A DNA stretch of 64,000 nucleotides, taken from Halosimplex amylolyticum (GTDB lineage Archaea > Halobacteriota > Halobacteria > Halobacteriales > Haloarculaceae). A program made the position numbers and the translations under genes. The DNA lies in contig NZ_JBLKNW010000003.1 in NCBI RefSeq assembly GCF_051414035.1, forward strand, positions 124,001-188,000, read 5' to 3'. Below the pieces are notes generated by a model, which had not been told where the DNA came from, ran no database searches, and was given only the letters and a program-made list of their open reading frames with translations. Positions within the stretch are counted from its first letter, which is position 1. Each line of letters starts with the position of its first letter. Positions 24,296-33,616 of this stretch are shown piece after piece.

Positions 24296-25519
24296 CTACC
24301 GTTCGCCTGACGGTTCACGCTTGAGGGTGGGGCTTCCTGTTTCCACGACGCGCTTTGCAGACACCGAATCGGTGTCCGTAGGGAGCGCAGTCTCCACAGG
24401 CGTTGATTCGGGACAGCCCTCCCCTACTTCTTCGAGACCGCGAGACAGAATGTTCCACGACGCATTCGCGTCTCTGTCCGCCTCAAACCCACACGACGGA
24501 CACGAATGCTCGCGTACCCACAACGGTTTGTCCGTCTTGACGCCACATGACGCGCATTCTTTGGTCGTGCCTCGGGGGTTGACGGCGACGAACTGTGTTC
24601 CTTCACGCTCGCATTTGTATTCGAGCATTCGCAGGAACGTGCCCCACGAGGCCCCGGCTCGGTTCCGAGAGTTGCCCGGTAGTTCGACCAAACCCTTCAC
24701 GTCCAAATCTTCGACCGCCACAAGGTCGTACTCGCGGGCGTAGTACGCCGAGAGTTTGTGCAAGAAATCACGGCGCTTGCGCTTCAGGTCGGCGTGGCGT
24801 CGAGCGACCGTCTTGTGCTGTTCCTCCCAATTGTTTGAGCCGTGTTCCTTCCGCGAGAGGTTGCGTTGAGCGCGTTCCAACCGCTCGCGTTCGTCGGAAA
24901 GGTCCGGCGACTCGACGGCGGTCCCGTCGCTGTCGTGGACGTATTTCAGGATTCCCACGTCGATGCCAACTGCGTCAGTCACTTCGTCGGGCTTCTCGGG
25001 TGGGTCGTCAGGCGTTTCAACGCCGAGAATGGCGTACCACTTTCCGGTGGGTTCGCGTTTAACCGTGACGGTCTTGACGGTGGCGTCGTCGGGCAGGTCG
25101 CGGTGGAACGTGATGGGAACGTCACCAATCTTCGAGAGCCATAGTCGAGTCCGACCACTCGTGTGTTTGAGTTTGAAGCCGGACTGACTGTAGGTGAACG
25201 ATTGGTACTCGCCCGGTGCTTTCCACTTCAACTCCCCAACGCTGTAGCCGTTCTGCTTCCGGCCTTTGAGCGTCGAGAGGTTATCGTACAACCGCTGGAC
25301 GACTTTCTGGAGTGCCTTCGAGTGAACGTCGCACAGATCGGTCCACCAGTCTTTCAGGTCCGGCAGACGCGTCTGCTCGGAGTACGACGACGTGTCGTCG
25401 TGTCTATTGAGACGGTGGAGGAAATGGTTGTAGACCTGCCTACAGGTATCGACAGTCCACGCTAATCGCTCGCGGAGGTCGTCGGACGGGTGCAGTCGAT
25501 ACCTGTAGTTGTAGTTCAT
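24296..25519 (-). CDS. tnpB: TnpB RNA-guided endonuclease family protein, copy 1
   Basis: 407 residues. The N-terminus MNYNYRYRLHPSDDLRERLA is the usual RuvC-lineage TnpB start. RuvC residues: Asp in VGIDVGILKYV, Glu in VAVEDLDVKGLVE, Asp in DRDANASWNIL. The zinc ribbon is CASCGVKTDKPLWVREHSC then PSCG. All catalytic residues are present, so nuclease activity is plausible. TnpB proteins use an RNA from the element's right end to cut an empty donor or target site beside a short motif and so favour retention of the element. Its stop codon lies inside the terminal stem. The DUF2080 gene directly precedes it. Confidence 0.88.
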   Translation of the reverse strand: MNYNYRYRLHPSDDLRERLAWTVDTCRQVYNHFLHRLNRHDDTSSYSEQTRLPDLKDWWTDLCDVHSKALQKVVQRLYDNLSTLKGRKQNGYSVGELKWKAPGEYQSFTYSQSGFKLKHTSGRTRLWLSKIGDVPITFHRDLPDDATVKTVTVKREPTGKWYAILGVETPDDPPEKPDEVTDAVGIDVGILKYVHDSDGTAVESPDLSDERERLERAQRNLSRKEHGSNNWEEQHKTVARRHADLKRKRRDFLHKLSAYYAREYDLVAVEDLDVKGLVELPGNSRNRAGASWGTFLRMLEYKCEREGTQFVAVNPRGTTKECASCGVKTDKPLWVREHSCPSCGFEADRDANASWNILSRGLEEVGEGCPESTPVETALPTDTDSVSAKRVVETGSPTLKREPSGER

Positions 25520-25663
25520 CTATTCGTCGTCGGGGTCAGATGTGCGGACGACTTTTACGTCCGCGCCACGCCATCGTTTCGGGACGTAGACGTGAGCGCC
25601 GTTGCCGGTGGCTTTCACGTCACCGTCCACGACTTCGTGGCCGTTGATTGTGAACTGGCCCAT
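25520..25663 (-). CDS. DUF2080 transposase-associated small protein, copy 1
   Basis: 47 residues: MGQFTINGHEVVDGDVKATG, then NGAHVYVPKRWRGADVKVVR. This is the DUF2080 family found in front of tnpB in haloarchaeal elements; the fold resembles an AbrB-like beta swapped-hairpin DNA binder. Its TAG stop at 25522-25520 abuts the tnpB ATG at 25519, so the two are cotranslated. A role in regulating tnpB is plausible but not shown. Confidence 0.8.
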   Translation of the reverse strand: MGQFTINGHEVVDGDVKATGNGAHVYVPKRWRGADVKVVRTSDPDDE

Positions 25664-25837
25664 GTACGATGTAGATACATTGTAAGGGCGTATAAACGTG
25701 TCGGTGGGCCTGTGGGCCGGTCGTTGCAGAGTGTATGTGAGAGGATGACGGCGCTGTATCCTCGCCCTACTGCGCTACTCGGTCGCTTTGCTCCCTGCGT
25801 TGCTCCTTGAGGACGGGGCATTAGCGCCCGATTTTAG

Positions 25838-26061
25838 GTAAACGGCGGGCAAGGATGTCATCTGGTAGGCATCTGATCGCCAACTTTGAGTGTTCCTCTG
25901 TATCTGGTATGTAACCGTAGCATATCCACAGTTATCGAGAACTAGTGTCTAATACTACTATTTTCACGACCGATCAAGAAGGTATTTACCAGACTGTTCG
26001 ACGATATAGTGTACCGTCGCTCGTAACGCCATCGTCTCATGATGAGACGGGATCTGGCACG
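25838..26061. other. Gap holding the flank of copy 1 and the transfer-operon leader
   Basis: Contains the TTTAC-type target motif (25838-25842), the short remnant of the interrupted gene and AT-rich DNA around 25930-25990 that probably contains the promoter of the conjugation operon. A frame is open from GTG 25945 into the first operon gene, but its N-terminus is unlike a protein start. Confidence 0.4.
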
Positions 26062-26487
26062 ATGAGCGACAGCCATCTCATGAATGACGATACGACGCAG
26101 GCAGATTCGTTGCAGTCGAACCGGTCGGATAATCAAAGACCGTCGCTCCGGACGCTCGGGCTGACGCTGTCGGCCCTCGCCGTCGTCGCCATCGAACCGG
26201 CGAGCGCCCAGTCGGTCGGCGAGTCCTTTTGCCAGACGGACATGGCGACGACGATCCGGAATCTCTTCACGCTCATCCAGTTCGGCGGCCCGCTCATCGG
26301 CGGGCTCGTCGCGCTCGGCGCGACGGTCGCGATCCCGTTGCTCCGGCGTGTGGACACCAAGAAAGAGCTCAAATCGATGCGGGTACAGGCAGTCGTCTGG
26401 GGTGTCATCGTCGCGCCGCTGGGGACGACCATCCTGCAGTTCCTGCTCACGTCCGTCGTGGCTGGTGGCGCCAGTTGCAGCTTCTGA
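26062..26487 (+). CDS. VirB2-like small membrane protein of the transfer operon
   Basis: 141 residues from ATG 26062 (26080 is an alternative). A hydrophobic segment at about 31-49 ends in ASAQ, a plausible signal-peptidase site. Two further transmembrane helices are IQFGGPLIGGLVALGATVAI and VWGVIVAPLGTTILQFLL. Size, signal peptide and two-helix topology match VirB2/TrbC-type pilin-like subunits. Short loop RRVDTKKELKSMRVQ is basic. It is the first gene of an operon with VirB6-, VirB3- and VirB4-like proteins. The pilin-like assignment rests on topology and context only. Confidence 0.6.
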   Translation: MSDSHLMNDDTTQADSLQSNRSDNQRPSLRTLGLTLSALAVVAIEPASAQSVGESFCQTDMATTIRNLFTLIQFGGPLIGGLVALGATVAIPLLRRVDTKKELKSMRVQAVVWGVIVAPLGTTILQFLLTSVVAGGASCSF

Positions 26488-26531
26488 GCCACTCGCTCGG
26501 TGCCGGGATTGCGGTTTTCGTCCTGCTAGCG

Positions 26532-28190
26532 ATGAGTGCGTTCGTCGCAACACAGTCAGTTGCTCGCCCCCTGGAGGCTGGAGCGTTCAGCCCAGCCGAC
26601 GACCACGACCACGGGGACAATCAGAGTCTCTGGTCCCGGGACCGTGACACGATCAACCGCTCCGCGCTCCAGAACCAGACGGGGTCGGCGACCCACTCGC
26701 TCGCAGCGACGACGGATATCCCCTTCAACCGGCCACCCGACGCCGTCGAAGCGTGGAATCGCGAACAACTCGTTGAGTTCCCCACCACCGACCGCAGGTC
26801 GTCGATCCATCCACCGGGCGCGACGCTCGTCAACGGACAGTTCATCCGCGACGCCTACGCTGAGATATTCACGCTCCAGCCCTCGACCACGGCGCGGCTC
26901 ACGCCAGATACCCAGCCGCTGTACGTGGCTTCGCAGGGGGAGCTATTCGCGACGTTGGATTACCGACTCATGATTCCGCGGGACGCGGAAACTGCGACGG
27001 ACCGCTTCACATGGTCGCTACAGTCGCACAACATCTCGGACCTGCAGCTTCTCGTCGACGGCCATCCCGAGGCCGAGCAGGAGGGAACGCAGACGCCGCG
27101 CTTTGACTACGATCTCACGAACTATCCAGGGACGAACCACACGCTCACCGTCACAGCGAATTACACGATCGAACTCCAGCGCCAGCACGACTACTGTACG
27201 AATCTCACTAGTGCGGGCAACTGCACGGCGTGGGACTCGTCCACGACGAATATTACTGAGACCGTGACCGTCCGAGACTCGCGGACGGTTTCGGAGTACA
27301 GGCTCAGCGTCTTCGGTTACTACGCCCGGTATCCAGATGGCGACCTCGGGCTGACCATGTTCAAGAGCGAGCCCTGGCTGGGCTATGCACTTCCCGAAGG
27401 GCGGGTCAACGGCGTCTGGCGCTTTTACTCCGCACGAAATCCCAAGTGGGACAGATTAGTGAACTCGACGGCGACTAACACGACGACAATACACTCTCCG
27501 ATGCATCCGTTGGGAGTATCGGCGTATCCGATCAAGACGGGCCCGACCGCCTCACCAGCCGAGACGGTCTCGATCCTGGAAGTCAACGGCCAGCAGCGCG
27601 ACCCGCCCACGCTCCCCCCGACGGTCAATCTGGACGTCCTCGAGGAGCCCTACAAATCGAGCTATACCCTGATGGCCCGCTTCGAGACGCCCGGTCGGAC
27701 CGTGTCGGACGTGACCGCCCACGGGCTGGTCCGCGGTGTCCAGACCGACGTCGACCCGCAACTGTTCGAGGAAGTGCCAATCCACCGCAGTAATCTCACG
27801 CTGGCCGTCTTGAACACGACCGCACGGACTGCGACCGTTCGTGTGACGCTTCGGGACGTCGAGACGGGCGAGCCTATCGAGACAGCCGGAAGTGAGGGAT
27901 ACGTCGTTCTCGCAGGCGAGCGAGTCCAGACGGGCCGGGACGGGACACTCACGAAGACGATCGACCGGCCAGCCGGTGCGATCGACGCTCGATTCGAGCC
28001 CACGGCGTGGTGGCTGAAGACGACGGGCTACGTCGGCGATTCCGACGCTGTCTCCGTGCAGGGGACGGTACTGTCGGTCGTCAGATCGCTGTACCGGGCT
28101 GGCGTACCGGTCGGGCTGTTCTTGGTGGCCGTGTTTCTCATCGATCGGATCACGGGGTTGCCCGTGTGGCCCCCATGGAGGGGATTATGA
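26532..28190 (+). CDS. Large extracytoplasmic protein of the transfer operon
   Basis: 552 residues from ATG 26532, though the frame continues upstream and TTG 26475 would add a hydrophobic N-terminus (GAGIAVFVLLAMSAFVATQ) that looks like a signal peptide; the start is unresolved. The body is rich in Asn/Thr and potential N-glycosylation sites (NHT, NYT, NLT, NIT). The last 35 residues are a C-terminal membrane anchor (GLFLVAVFLIDRITGLPVW). No enzyme motif is recognised. Thus most of the protein should face outside, anchored in the membrane. Its stop overlaps the next gene. Homologues sit in haloarchaeal transfer loci, where a mating-contact or channel-assembly role is a guess. Confidence 0.65.
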   Translation: MSAFVATQSVARPLEAGAFSPADDHDHGDNQSLWSRDRDTINRSALQNQTGSATHSLAATTDIPFNRPPDAVEAWNREQLVEFPTTDRRSSIHPPGATLVNGQFIRDAYAEIFTLQPSTTARLTPDTQPLYVASQGELFATLDYRLMIPRDAETATDRFTWSLQSHNISDLQLLVDGHPEAEQEGTQTPRFDYDLTNYPGTNHTLTVTANYTIELQRQHDYCTNLTSAGNCTAWDSSTTNITETVTVRDSRTVSEYRLSVFGYYARYPDGDLGLTMFKSEPWLGYALPEGRVNGVWRFYSARNPKWDRLVNSTATNTTTIHSPMHPLGVSAYPIKTGPTASPAETVSILEVNGQQRDPPTLPPTVNLDVLEEPYKSSYTLMARFETPGRTVSDVTAHGLVRGVQTDVDPQLFEEVPIHRSNLTLAVLNTTARTATVRVTLRDVETGEPIETAGSEGYVVLAGERVQTGRDGTLTKTIDRPAGAIDARFEPTAWWLKTTGYVGDSDAVSVQGTVLSVVRSLYRAGVPVGLFLVAVFLIDRITGLPVWPPWRGL

Positions 28191-29023
28191 CGGGTGAGAA
28201 GAGGTCTCGTCGGCAGTTCCTGAAAAGCGGGCTTGCGCTCACCGCAGTGGGACTGGCCGGGTGTTCGAGTGGTGGCCCAGCCGGGACCGACACCCCGGAG
28301 TCTGTCTTCCGGGAAACCTCGGTGTCTGGGAACGCACTCAGGGTCACTCTTCGAGAGGACCATGGGGTGTCGAAGGTCAATCTGATCGATCCATCTGGAT
28401 CGATATTCCAGTCGGCACAGGTCGCGACTGGTGCAACGACGGTTGAACTGGGTCTGTTCGATTACCGACGAGGGTGGCACTACACGCCCGGCGATCACAC
28501 GCTCGTTGCTGTCAATGATGGTGAGGAGGTCGAATCGACGACAATCCCGTTGACTCCTGAATTAGAGATTACGGGCGTTGAGCCGTACACTGGCGGGCGG
28601 CCAACCCCTTCGAACCGGGCGAATCTCCTCGTCACTGTGGAGAACACGGGGACCGGTCCAACGTGGGTCTACTACGTTGGATACGGGAATGCGCCTCATT
28701 CGGCAGCGAACCGTATTCCCACTACGGATTACGCTAGATCGACTCCCCTGCTGAATCTCGAAAAGCCAGAATCTGTGGATGGAGTGATATTGGACCCTGG
28801 CGATTCGACGGTACTTCGAGGGATTCGTTCACCGCTGCTCCTCTCCCAGAGCGATCACTGCAATGACTTTGAGACCGATCTGACTGTGATTGTATCCACG
28901 GGGGTCGGTGAGAATGGTCAACACGAACTTCGGGCAATCCTTGATGGAGACCCTCTCCGCGCAAACTTCCGGGGGACTTGCAGTGACATCAGAGTAGAAT
29001 CTCGCGAAGGTGAGACTCAGTGA
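28187..29023 (+). CDS. Tat lipoprotein of the transfer operon
   Basis: 278 residues. ATG 28187 overlaps the upstream stop (ATGA). The N-terminus MTGEKRSRRQFLKSGLALTA has a twin-arginine motif, RRQFLK, and a lipobox LAGC with Cys26 to be lipid-modified. The mature part has beta-rich segments (ALRVTLREDHGVSKVNLIDP) and an Ig-like end (NRANLLVTVENTGTGPTWVY). It is therefore exported folded by Tat and held on the outer face of the membrane. Its function is unknown; position inside the operon suggests an accessory part of the transfer apparatus. The next gene starts at GTG 29020 within its last codons. Confidence 0.75.
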   Translation: MTGEKRSRRQFLKSGLALTAVGLAGCSSGGPAGTDTPESVFRETSVSGNALRVTLREDHGVSKVNLIDPSGSIFQSAQVATGATTVELGLFDYRRGWHYTPGDHTLVAVNDGEEVESTTIPLTPELEITGVEPYTGGRPTPSNRANLLVTVENTGTGPTWVYYVGYGNAPHSAANRIPTTDYARSTPLLNLEKPESVDGVILDPGDSTVLRGIRSPLLLSQSDHCNDFETDLTVIVSTGVGENGQHELRAILDGDPLRANFRGTCSDIRVESREGETQ

Positions 29024-30414
29024 GTAACCGATCGTACTGGTTTCATCTACTGAGTATCTGTGTTGCCCTCCAATTTGGAGCAGAATCTGTTCGTGCTCAG
29101 AGTGGTGACAGTGGTGGCGGTGCACTTGGTGACACCATTGTGTGGGCGATCAAGAATGCCCTCAGAGTCCTTTTTGAGCCGCTCAAAACGCTAATCCAGA
29201 ATAACGCGAATACTGCCCTAAGTGTCGCGATTGGGACTCCGCATCCGAATGCTGTGTTCATCGCCCCGACAAACAATCCCTGGACCAGTATTTACGGATA
29301 TTTCTGGGATGTACTCACCCCTCTTTCACTGCTATTATGGGCGCTTTCCGTAGGAATCGTAATATTCCTTGAATCAACAAGCTACCTCTTCAGTAGCTAT
29401 CACCGTACGAAACTGAAGCGTCGAGCCTTTGCTGGGCTATTAGGCATTCTCGGATGGTGGTGGATGGATGGGCTTGCGCGTCAGTTCACGAATGAATTGG
29501 CTATCTTCCTTGCCCCAGATCTGTCGGAGGTCACTCTCTTTGAAACATTGTCTGTCTCCGGCGTTGGTGCACTAGTGACAGCAATCACGTTTTCCGTGGA
29601 CTTCATTTTGATAGCACTCGTCATCCTCATCTACTTCATCCGAGAAGTCGTCCTCTATCTCTTCACTCTCTTGATGCCGATCCTGATTGCACTCTGGATT
29701 CCTGGAGTCGGACCGTTTAGTCTCGTCTCGAAGTTTATGAAGCGACTAGCCGGATTCTATGTTCCGTTCCTCTTCATGACCATCCCAGTGGCCCTTCTGT
29801 TCCGCCTTGGGCAGATTCTCGGGGAGAACTTCGGCTTCTCAGTAGAGGGACTCGGACTCTGGCTTACTGCACTCATCATCCCTATCGTCGCGATAGCCTC
29901 ACCGTTCGTCCTGTTCTGGCAAGCCGGCTCGATCTTCTTCATGGCCCAGAGCGCGTCTCGCCACGCTTCGACGCGACGTGCTCAGTCACGAATGAGTGGA
30001 ATGAAAAGCGGTGTTGGTACCGTCACCTACGAGGGCCGGAACTTCTCCCGGGGTACACAGGGCAAGTCCGCCCTCAAGCCAGACGGGCAGGCGGTGTCAG
30101 GTGATGGCAACTCTCGCGCCCACGCTGCAGGATCCCGACTCAACGATGCAGGTTCGCGACTCCGCGGTGCGCTGGCGCGGTCGTCCAGTACGACTGCCGG
30201 TGGAGGCGATGGCTCAGCGGACAACTCACCAGCGCAGTCAGACAACACCGAAGACAGTGCGACTGTGGACACCGACGACGACGAGTCCACAACACAGTCG
30301 AACGGACGCCGCTCCCAGAACTTCGACGCACTTCGCGACGATAATCGAACGGGCAACACGAGCGACGACCGAGACAACGGCGCGATCGACGACGAGCCCC
30401 GCTACATCCGCTAA
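29020..30414 (+). CDS. VirB6/TrbL-like polytopic membrane protein
   Basis: 464 residues, GTG start overlapping the previous stop. A signal-like segment (LLSICVALQFGAESVRAQSG) is followed by about six transmembrane helices, e.g. PLSLLLWALSVGIVIFL, SVDFILIALVILIYFI, EVVLYLFTLLMPILIALWIP and YVPFLFMTIPVALLFRLG. The last 130 residues are a Ser/Asp/Arg-rich tail exposed in the cytoplasm or disordered. This size, helix number and operon position match the VirB6/TrbL family of transfer-channel proteins. It is AT-richer than its neighbours in the first half, so codon use hints at a separate origin. Stop overlaps the next ATG. Confidence 0.75.
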   Translation: MSNRSYWFHLLSICVALQFGAESVRAQSGDSGGGALGDTIVWAIKNALRVLFEPLKTLIQNNANTALSVAIGTPHPNAVFIAPTNNPWTSIYGYFWDVLTPLSLLLWALSVGIVIFLESTSYLFSSYHRTKLKRRAFAGLLGILGWWWMDGLARQFTNELAIFLAPDLSEVTLFETLSVSGVGALVTAITFSVDFILIALVILIYFIREVVLYLFTLLMPILIALWIPGVGPFSLVSKFMKRLAGFYVPFLFMTIPVALLFRLGQILGENFGFSVEGLGLWLTALIIPIVAIASPFVLFWQAGSIFFMAQSASRHASTRRAQSRMSGMKSGVGTVTYEGRNFSRGTQGKSALKPDGQAVSGDGNSRAHAAGSRLNDAGSRLRGALARSSSTTAGGGDGSADNSPAQSDNTEDSATVDTDDDESTTQSNGRRSQNFDALRDDNRTGNTSDDRDNGAIDDEPRYIR

Positions 30415-31433
30415 TGATGCAAGACCGCAATCCCGCAAAACGCATTCCAAAATCGCTCGGTACCGATACAAAACTACTCGGCAGCTACACGATGACGGAC
30501 CTTGCCGTGGCGTTGTTTCCCGGCGTGGTCGTCGTTCTCTGTGTCCAGGTGCTCCTCCCGGCTGGGCTGACCATCCGCGGCTATCACGTGCAGACGCTTG
30601 CACTCCCGCTCGCCGGCGTGATGATAGGACTCGGCGCGCTCTTCGTCTACCTGACGCCCGCGTATACGACCAGCGCCGACTGGGTCACCTCAATGGTGAC
30701 TTTCCATAGTCGTGCCGCAGACCTTGACCACGAGGCCGCCAAAGAGTACACCCAGATCGAGCGGGTGTATCCCAATCGGAACGCGATCGAACGCACGGAC
30801 GGGGCAGTCTTCGGGCTCGTGCAGGTCATCCCGCCGACGATGGCGCTGGCGACTAGCGAGGAGTGGGCACAGAAGGCCGAAAGCTTCCAGGACTTTCTCA
30901 ACACGACCGTCGAGTTCCCGATCCAGATCTACTCGACGACCCAGCCGTTTCCCGTCGATGATCACCTCGCTCGCTACGAATCACGGCTTGACGATCCCGA
31001 CGTGGAGGCGAATCCCCAGCTCGAGGGGCTTATCGAGAACTACGTCGCGTGGTACGAGGATGAACTCGACCAGCGCCGGATGACGATTCGTGACCACTAC
31101 GTCGTCGTCCCGGTCGCGCCCACGGAGGTTCGATTCGACGACGCAAGTCTCGCACAGCAACTCGCCGCGGTTCCTCTGGTTGGGTTGTTCGTCCGTGAGT
31201 TGTACGCACCCCGTGAGGCCGTCGAGCGACAGGCACTGATCGACGAACTCGACGATCGCCTCGAACGAGTCCGGGCGGGCATCCGCGGTATCGATGGCTG
31301 TACAGCCCACCGCATCGATGCGACAGAGGCGACGAAGGTGGTCGGGGAGTACTGGAGCGATGAATCGATGGGCTACGGCCATCTAGAGCAGGTTCTTCGA
31401 ACTCGTGGTGTCGTCGGAGGGCCAGAGCGATGA
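30414..31433 (+). CDS. VirB3-like/TraC-N membrane component of the transfer operon
   Basis: 339 residues. Residues about 12-80 contain two helices (TDLAVALFPGVVVVLCVQVL and ALPLAGVMIGLGALFVYLTP), like PrgI/VirB3 proteins. The remainder is soluble: IERTDGAVFGLVQVIPPTMA, then EEWAQKAESFQDFLNTTVEF, which corresponds to the N-terminal, membrane-facing domain found at the start of many VirB4 ATPases. The ATPase itself is the next gene, whose start overlaps this stop by four bases. So the usual VirB3-VirB4 fusion seems divided here, or the two form one complex. Confidence 0.75.
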   Translation: MMQDRNPAKRIPKSLGTDTKLLGSYTMTDLAVALFPGVVVVLCVQVLLPAGLTIRGYHVQTLALPLAGVMIGLGALFVYLTPAYTTSADWVTSMVTFHSRAADLDHEAAKEYTQIERVYPNRNAIERTDGAVFGLVQVIPPTMALATSEEWAQKAESFQDFLNTTVEFPIQIYSTTQPFPVDDHLARYESRLDDPDVEANPQLEGLIENYVAWYEDELDQRRMTIRDHYVVVPVAPTEVRFDDASLAQQLAAVPLVGLFVRELYAPREAVERQALIDELDDRLERVRAGIRGIDGCTAHRIDATEATKVVGEYWSDESMGYGHLEQVLRTRGVVGGPER

Positions 31434-33451
31434 TCGAGACGCTGTTGTCTGCCCTCCCGACTCGTGAGACGGAGACCGATCCGTCCGGGGAGTCCGAGGG
31501 CCCGGATGCAGGCAGCACCGAAGCGGAGCCGCCCACGACAAGCGAGACGGGTGGCGGTGCTGCAGCGGGCGTGAGCGTCGACTACGACCCCTCGAGTGTG
31601 AACGGGGGCGGAGACACTCCGTCGGTCCCGGACATCCACCAGACGGTCGTCACGCCCTCGAGCATTGAACGAAAACCCAACGCCGTCCGGACGGGCGAGC
31701 AGTGGACGCGAACGCTGTGGGTCGGGGAGTATCCCGATACGCCGATGGACGGTCTCTTCGAGACGCTGTATTCCACGGCGGACACGCGGCGGACGGACAT
31801 CAGTCTCCACATCTCGCCGCGAGACACGAACGCGACACTGGATACGCTCGAAAATACGATTGAGGACCTACAGGCCGACCGGGAGTATCTCGAAGAGAAG
31901 CGGCGTGCGGGTGCCCGAGGCGTCGAGAAAGACATTCAGGACTACCAAGCACTGTACGATGCGCTCAGGAACACGTCGATGAGTGCGTTCGACGTCTCGA
32001 TGTATCTCGCCGTCCAGGGGGACTCACCCGACGAGTTGAACGTCGACGGCGTCACGAGTACCGCCCGGCAGTCGCCGACGAATCTGACACCCGTCACGCC
32101 GCGATGGGCTCAGCTCGACACCTTCGTCTCGGCCAGTCCGGTCGGCGTCGATAAGTTGAACGAGTCGATGGATACGACGACCCCGATGCTCGCTGGTGCT
32201 GTCGGATCGATGTTCCCGTTCGTCGCCGGCGCGTTCGCCGAACCCGGTATCGAGTACGGAACCTATGCGCTCAACGAAAGTCCGTTGATTCTCGACCGGT
32301 TCGAGCGAGAGACGGGCTACTGCACGATGGTCATCGGCCAACTCGGCGCGGGGAAATCTTTCTCGACGAAACTGCAGTTACTGCGGCGGGCGATGTATGA
32401 CCAGGACACGGTCATCATCATGCTCGACCCGCTGGAGGGATTCGCCGGTGTGAACGAGGCGCTCGGTGGCGAGCGCATCACTGTCGGCGGGACCCAAGGC
32501 ATCAACCCACTCGAGTTGAAAGCCACACCACCAGAAGTGCTCGCCAACGCGCCCGATATCGATCCCTGGTCAGAGCAGATCTCGTGGGTGCTCACGTTCT
32601 TCGAGACGTTCTTCACGCACGTCGCGACCAATCCCCTTGGCGGCCGCAAGCAAACGCTTCGGCGGGCCGTCCAAGAGGCCTACGAACGGCAGGGGATTAC
32701 GCGGGCGCCCTCGACTCATGACCGGGAGTCGCCGACGATCCGCGACGTGATCGCAGTCCTCGAAGATCTGCTGGCAGATCCGGCTGGGTTTGGCTACGCG
32801 ACTGAAGGAGAGCAAGCGAGCGTCGAGGGTGACGCACAATCGTTGTTGACGGACCTTCGGCCTTCGTTCCGTCCGGGTGGTGACCTCGCTAATCTCGCGG
32901 AACAGACGGCCTTCGACCTGGACTCGTCGGTGTTGTATCTGGACTTGCACCAGGAAGAAGGGGCGTCCGGTCGCTCGGAGACGAGTCTCATGATGCAGGT
33001 GTTGTTCAACGCTGTATATGAGCGAGCAAAGGGCACGGACAAGCGGGTGGTTTTCGCTATCGACGAGGCACACTATCTGATGAACGACGCGACATCGTTG
33101 GAGTTCTTAGAGACAGCGGTTCGACACAGTCGCCACTACGATCTCTCGTTGCACTTCATCACCCAGACTGGGGGTGAGTTCGCCTTGACGCCCGAAGCGC
33201 GGACGATCGCGAATCTCTGTTCGATCACGCTGATCCATCGCGTGCAAGAGGAAGCCGAGAAACTTGCAGAGTGGTTCGGGTTGAGTGAGCGCGAAGTGAA
33301 CTGGATTCGTACCGCGAAGGCTGGCAACGACGAAGACGGCTTTTCCGAGGCGTTGCTCGGAGTCGACGAAGAGGGCTGGTTCCCGCTCCGAATTCGAGCC
33401 AGTGAGTTCGAGGTAGGGAGTCTCGAACAAACCCCAGAATCGAAGACGTGA
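31430..33451 (+). CDS. VirB4/TraC-like conjugation ATPase
   Basis: 673 residues. Walker A GQLGAGKS at 303-310 and Walker B VVFAIDEAHYLM (Asp545-Glu546) define the motor. Between them are EGFAGVNEALGGERITVGGT and GINPLELKATPPEVL, typical of VirB4/TraC. DLSLHFITQTGGEFALTPEA is the later sensor region, then CSITLIHRVQEEAEKLAEWF. The N-terminus is a Ser/Glu-rich linker and a domain matching VirB4 N-terminal sequence (WVGEYPDTPMDGLFETLYST). It energises the transfer channel of the mating apparatus. It is the last gene of the six-gene operon starting at 26062. Confidence 0.9.
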   Translation: MIETLLSALPTRETETDPSGESEGPDAGSTEAEPPTTSETGGGAAAGVSVDYDPSSVNGGGDTPSVPDIHQTVVTPSSIERKPNAVRTGEQWTRTLWVGEYPDTPMDGLFETLYSTADTRRTDISLHISPRDTNATLDTLENTIEDLQADREYLEEKRRAGARGVEKDIQDYQALYDALRNTSMSAFDVSMYLAVQGDSPDELNVDGVTSTARQSPTNLTPVTPRWAQLDTFVSASPVGVDKLNESMDTTTPMLAGAVGSMFPFVAGAFAEPGIEYGTYALNESPLILDRFERETGYCTMVIGQLGAGKSFSTKLQLLRRAMYDQDTVIIMLDPLEGFAGVNEALGGERITVGGTQGINPLELKATPPEVLANAPDIDPWSEQISWVLTFFETFFTHVATNPLGGRKQTLRRAVQEAYERQGITRAPSTHDRESPTIRDVIAVLEDLLADPAGFGYATEGEQASVEGDAQSLLTDLRPSFRPGGDLANLAEQTAFDLDSSVLYLDLHQEEGASGRSETSLMMQVLFNAVYERAKGTDKRVVFAIDEAHYLMNDATSLEFLETAVRHSRHYDLSLHFITQTGGEFALTPEARTIANLCSITLIHRVQEEAEKLAEWFGLSEREVNWIRTAKAGNDEDGFSEALLGVDEEGWFPLRIRASEFEVGSLEQTPESKT

Positions 33452-33616
33452 CAGAATTGGTACCCGTATCACGCATTTACCAGAATTGAGGCGAGAATGC
33501 CCCGTTCTCAAGGAGCGAACAGTAGTGAACGAGTAGGGCGGGATGAATCGCCGCACGCCAGTACAAACCATTACACCGGGCTCGTCTCCACCGAATTGCT
33601 CCGTAGGCAGCGTTTG

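Larger units (their letters stand above)
24281..25837 (-). mobile_element. IS200/IS605-type TnpB element, copy 1
   Basis: 1557 bases, carrying tnpB and a DUF2080 gene but no tnpA, so it depends on a transposase elsewhere. Right end (plus strand 24281) is GTGAACTACCCCACCCTA. A 9-bp stem, CCCCACCCT (24289-24297) with AGGGTGGGG (24324-24332), sits at the tnpB end. The other end abuts GTAAA (25838-25842), that is TTTAC in the element's orientation. Ends and internal order match copy 2 at 33841-35388. There is no target duplication, as expected for this family. Confidence 0.8.

Noticed and set aside
25945..26061. Extended N-terminus of the first transfer gene from GTG 25945
   Set aside because: The first 39 residues are unlike a signal sequence and the ATG at 26062 gives a normal exported protein.
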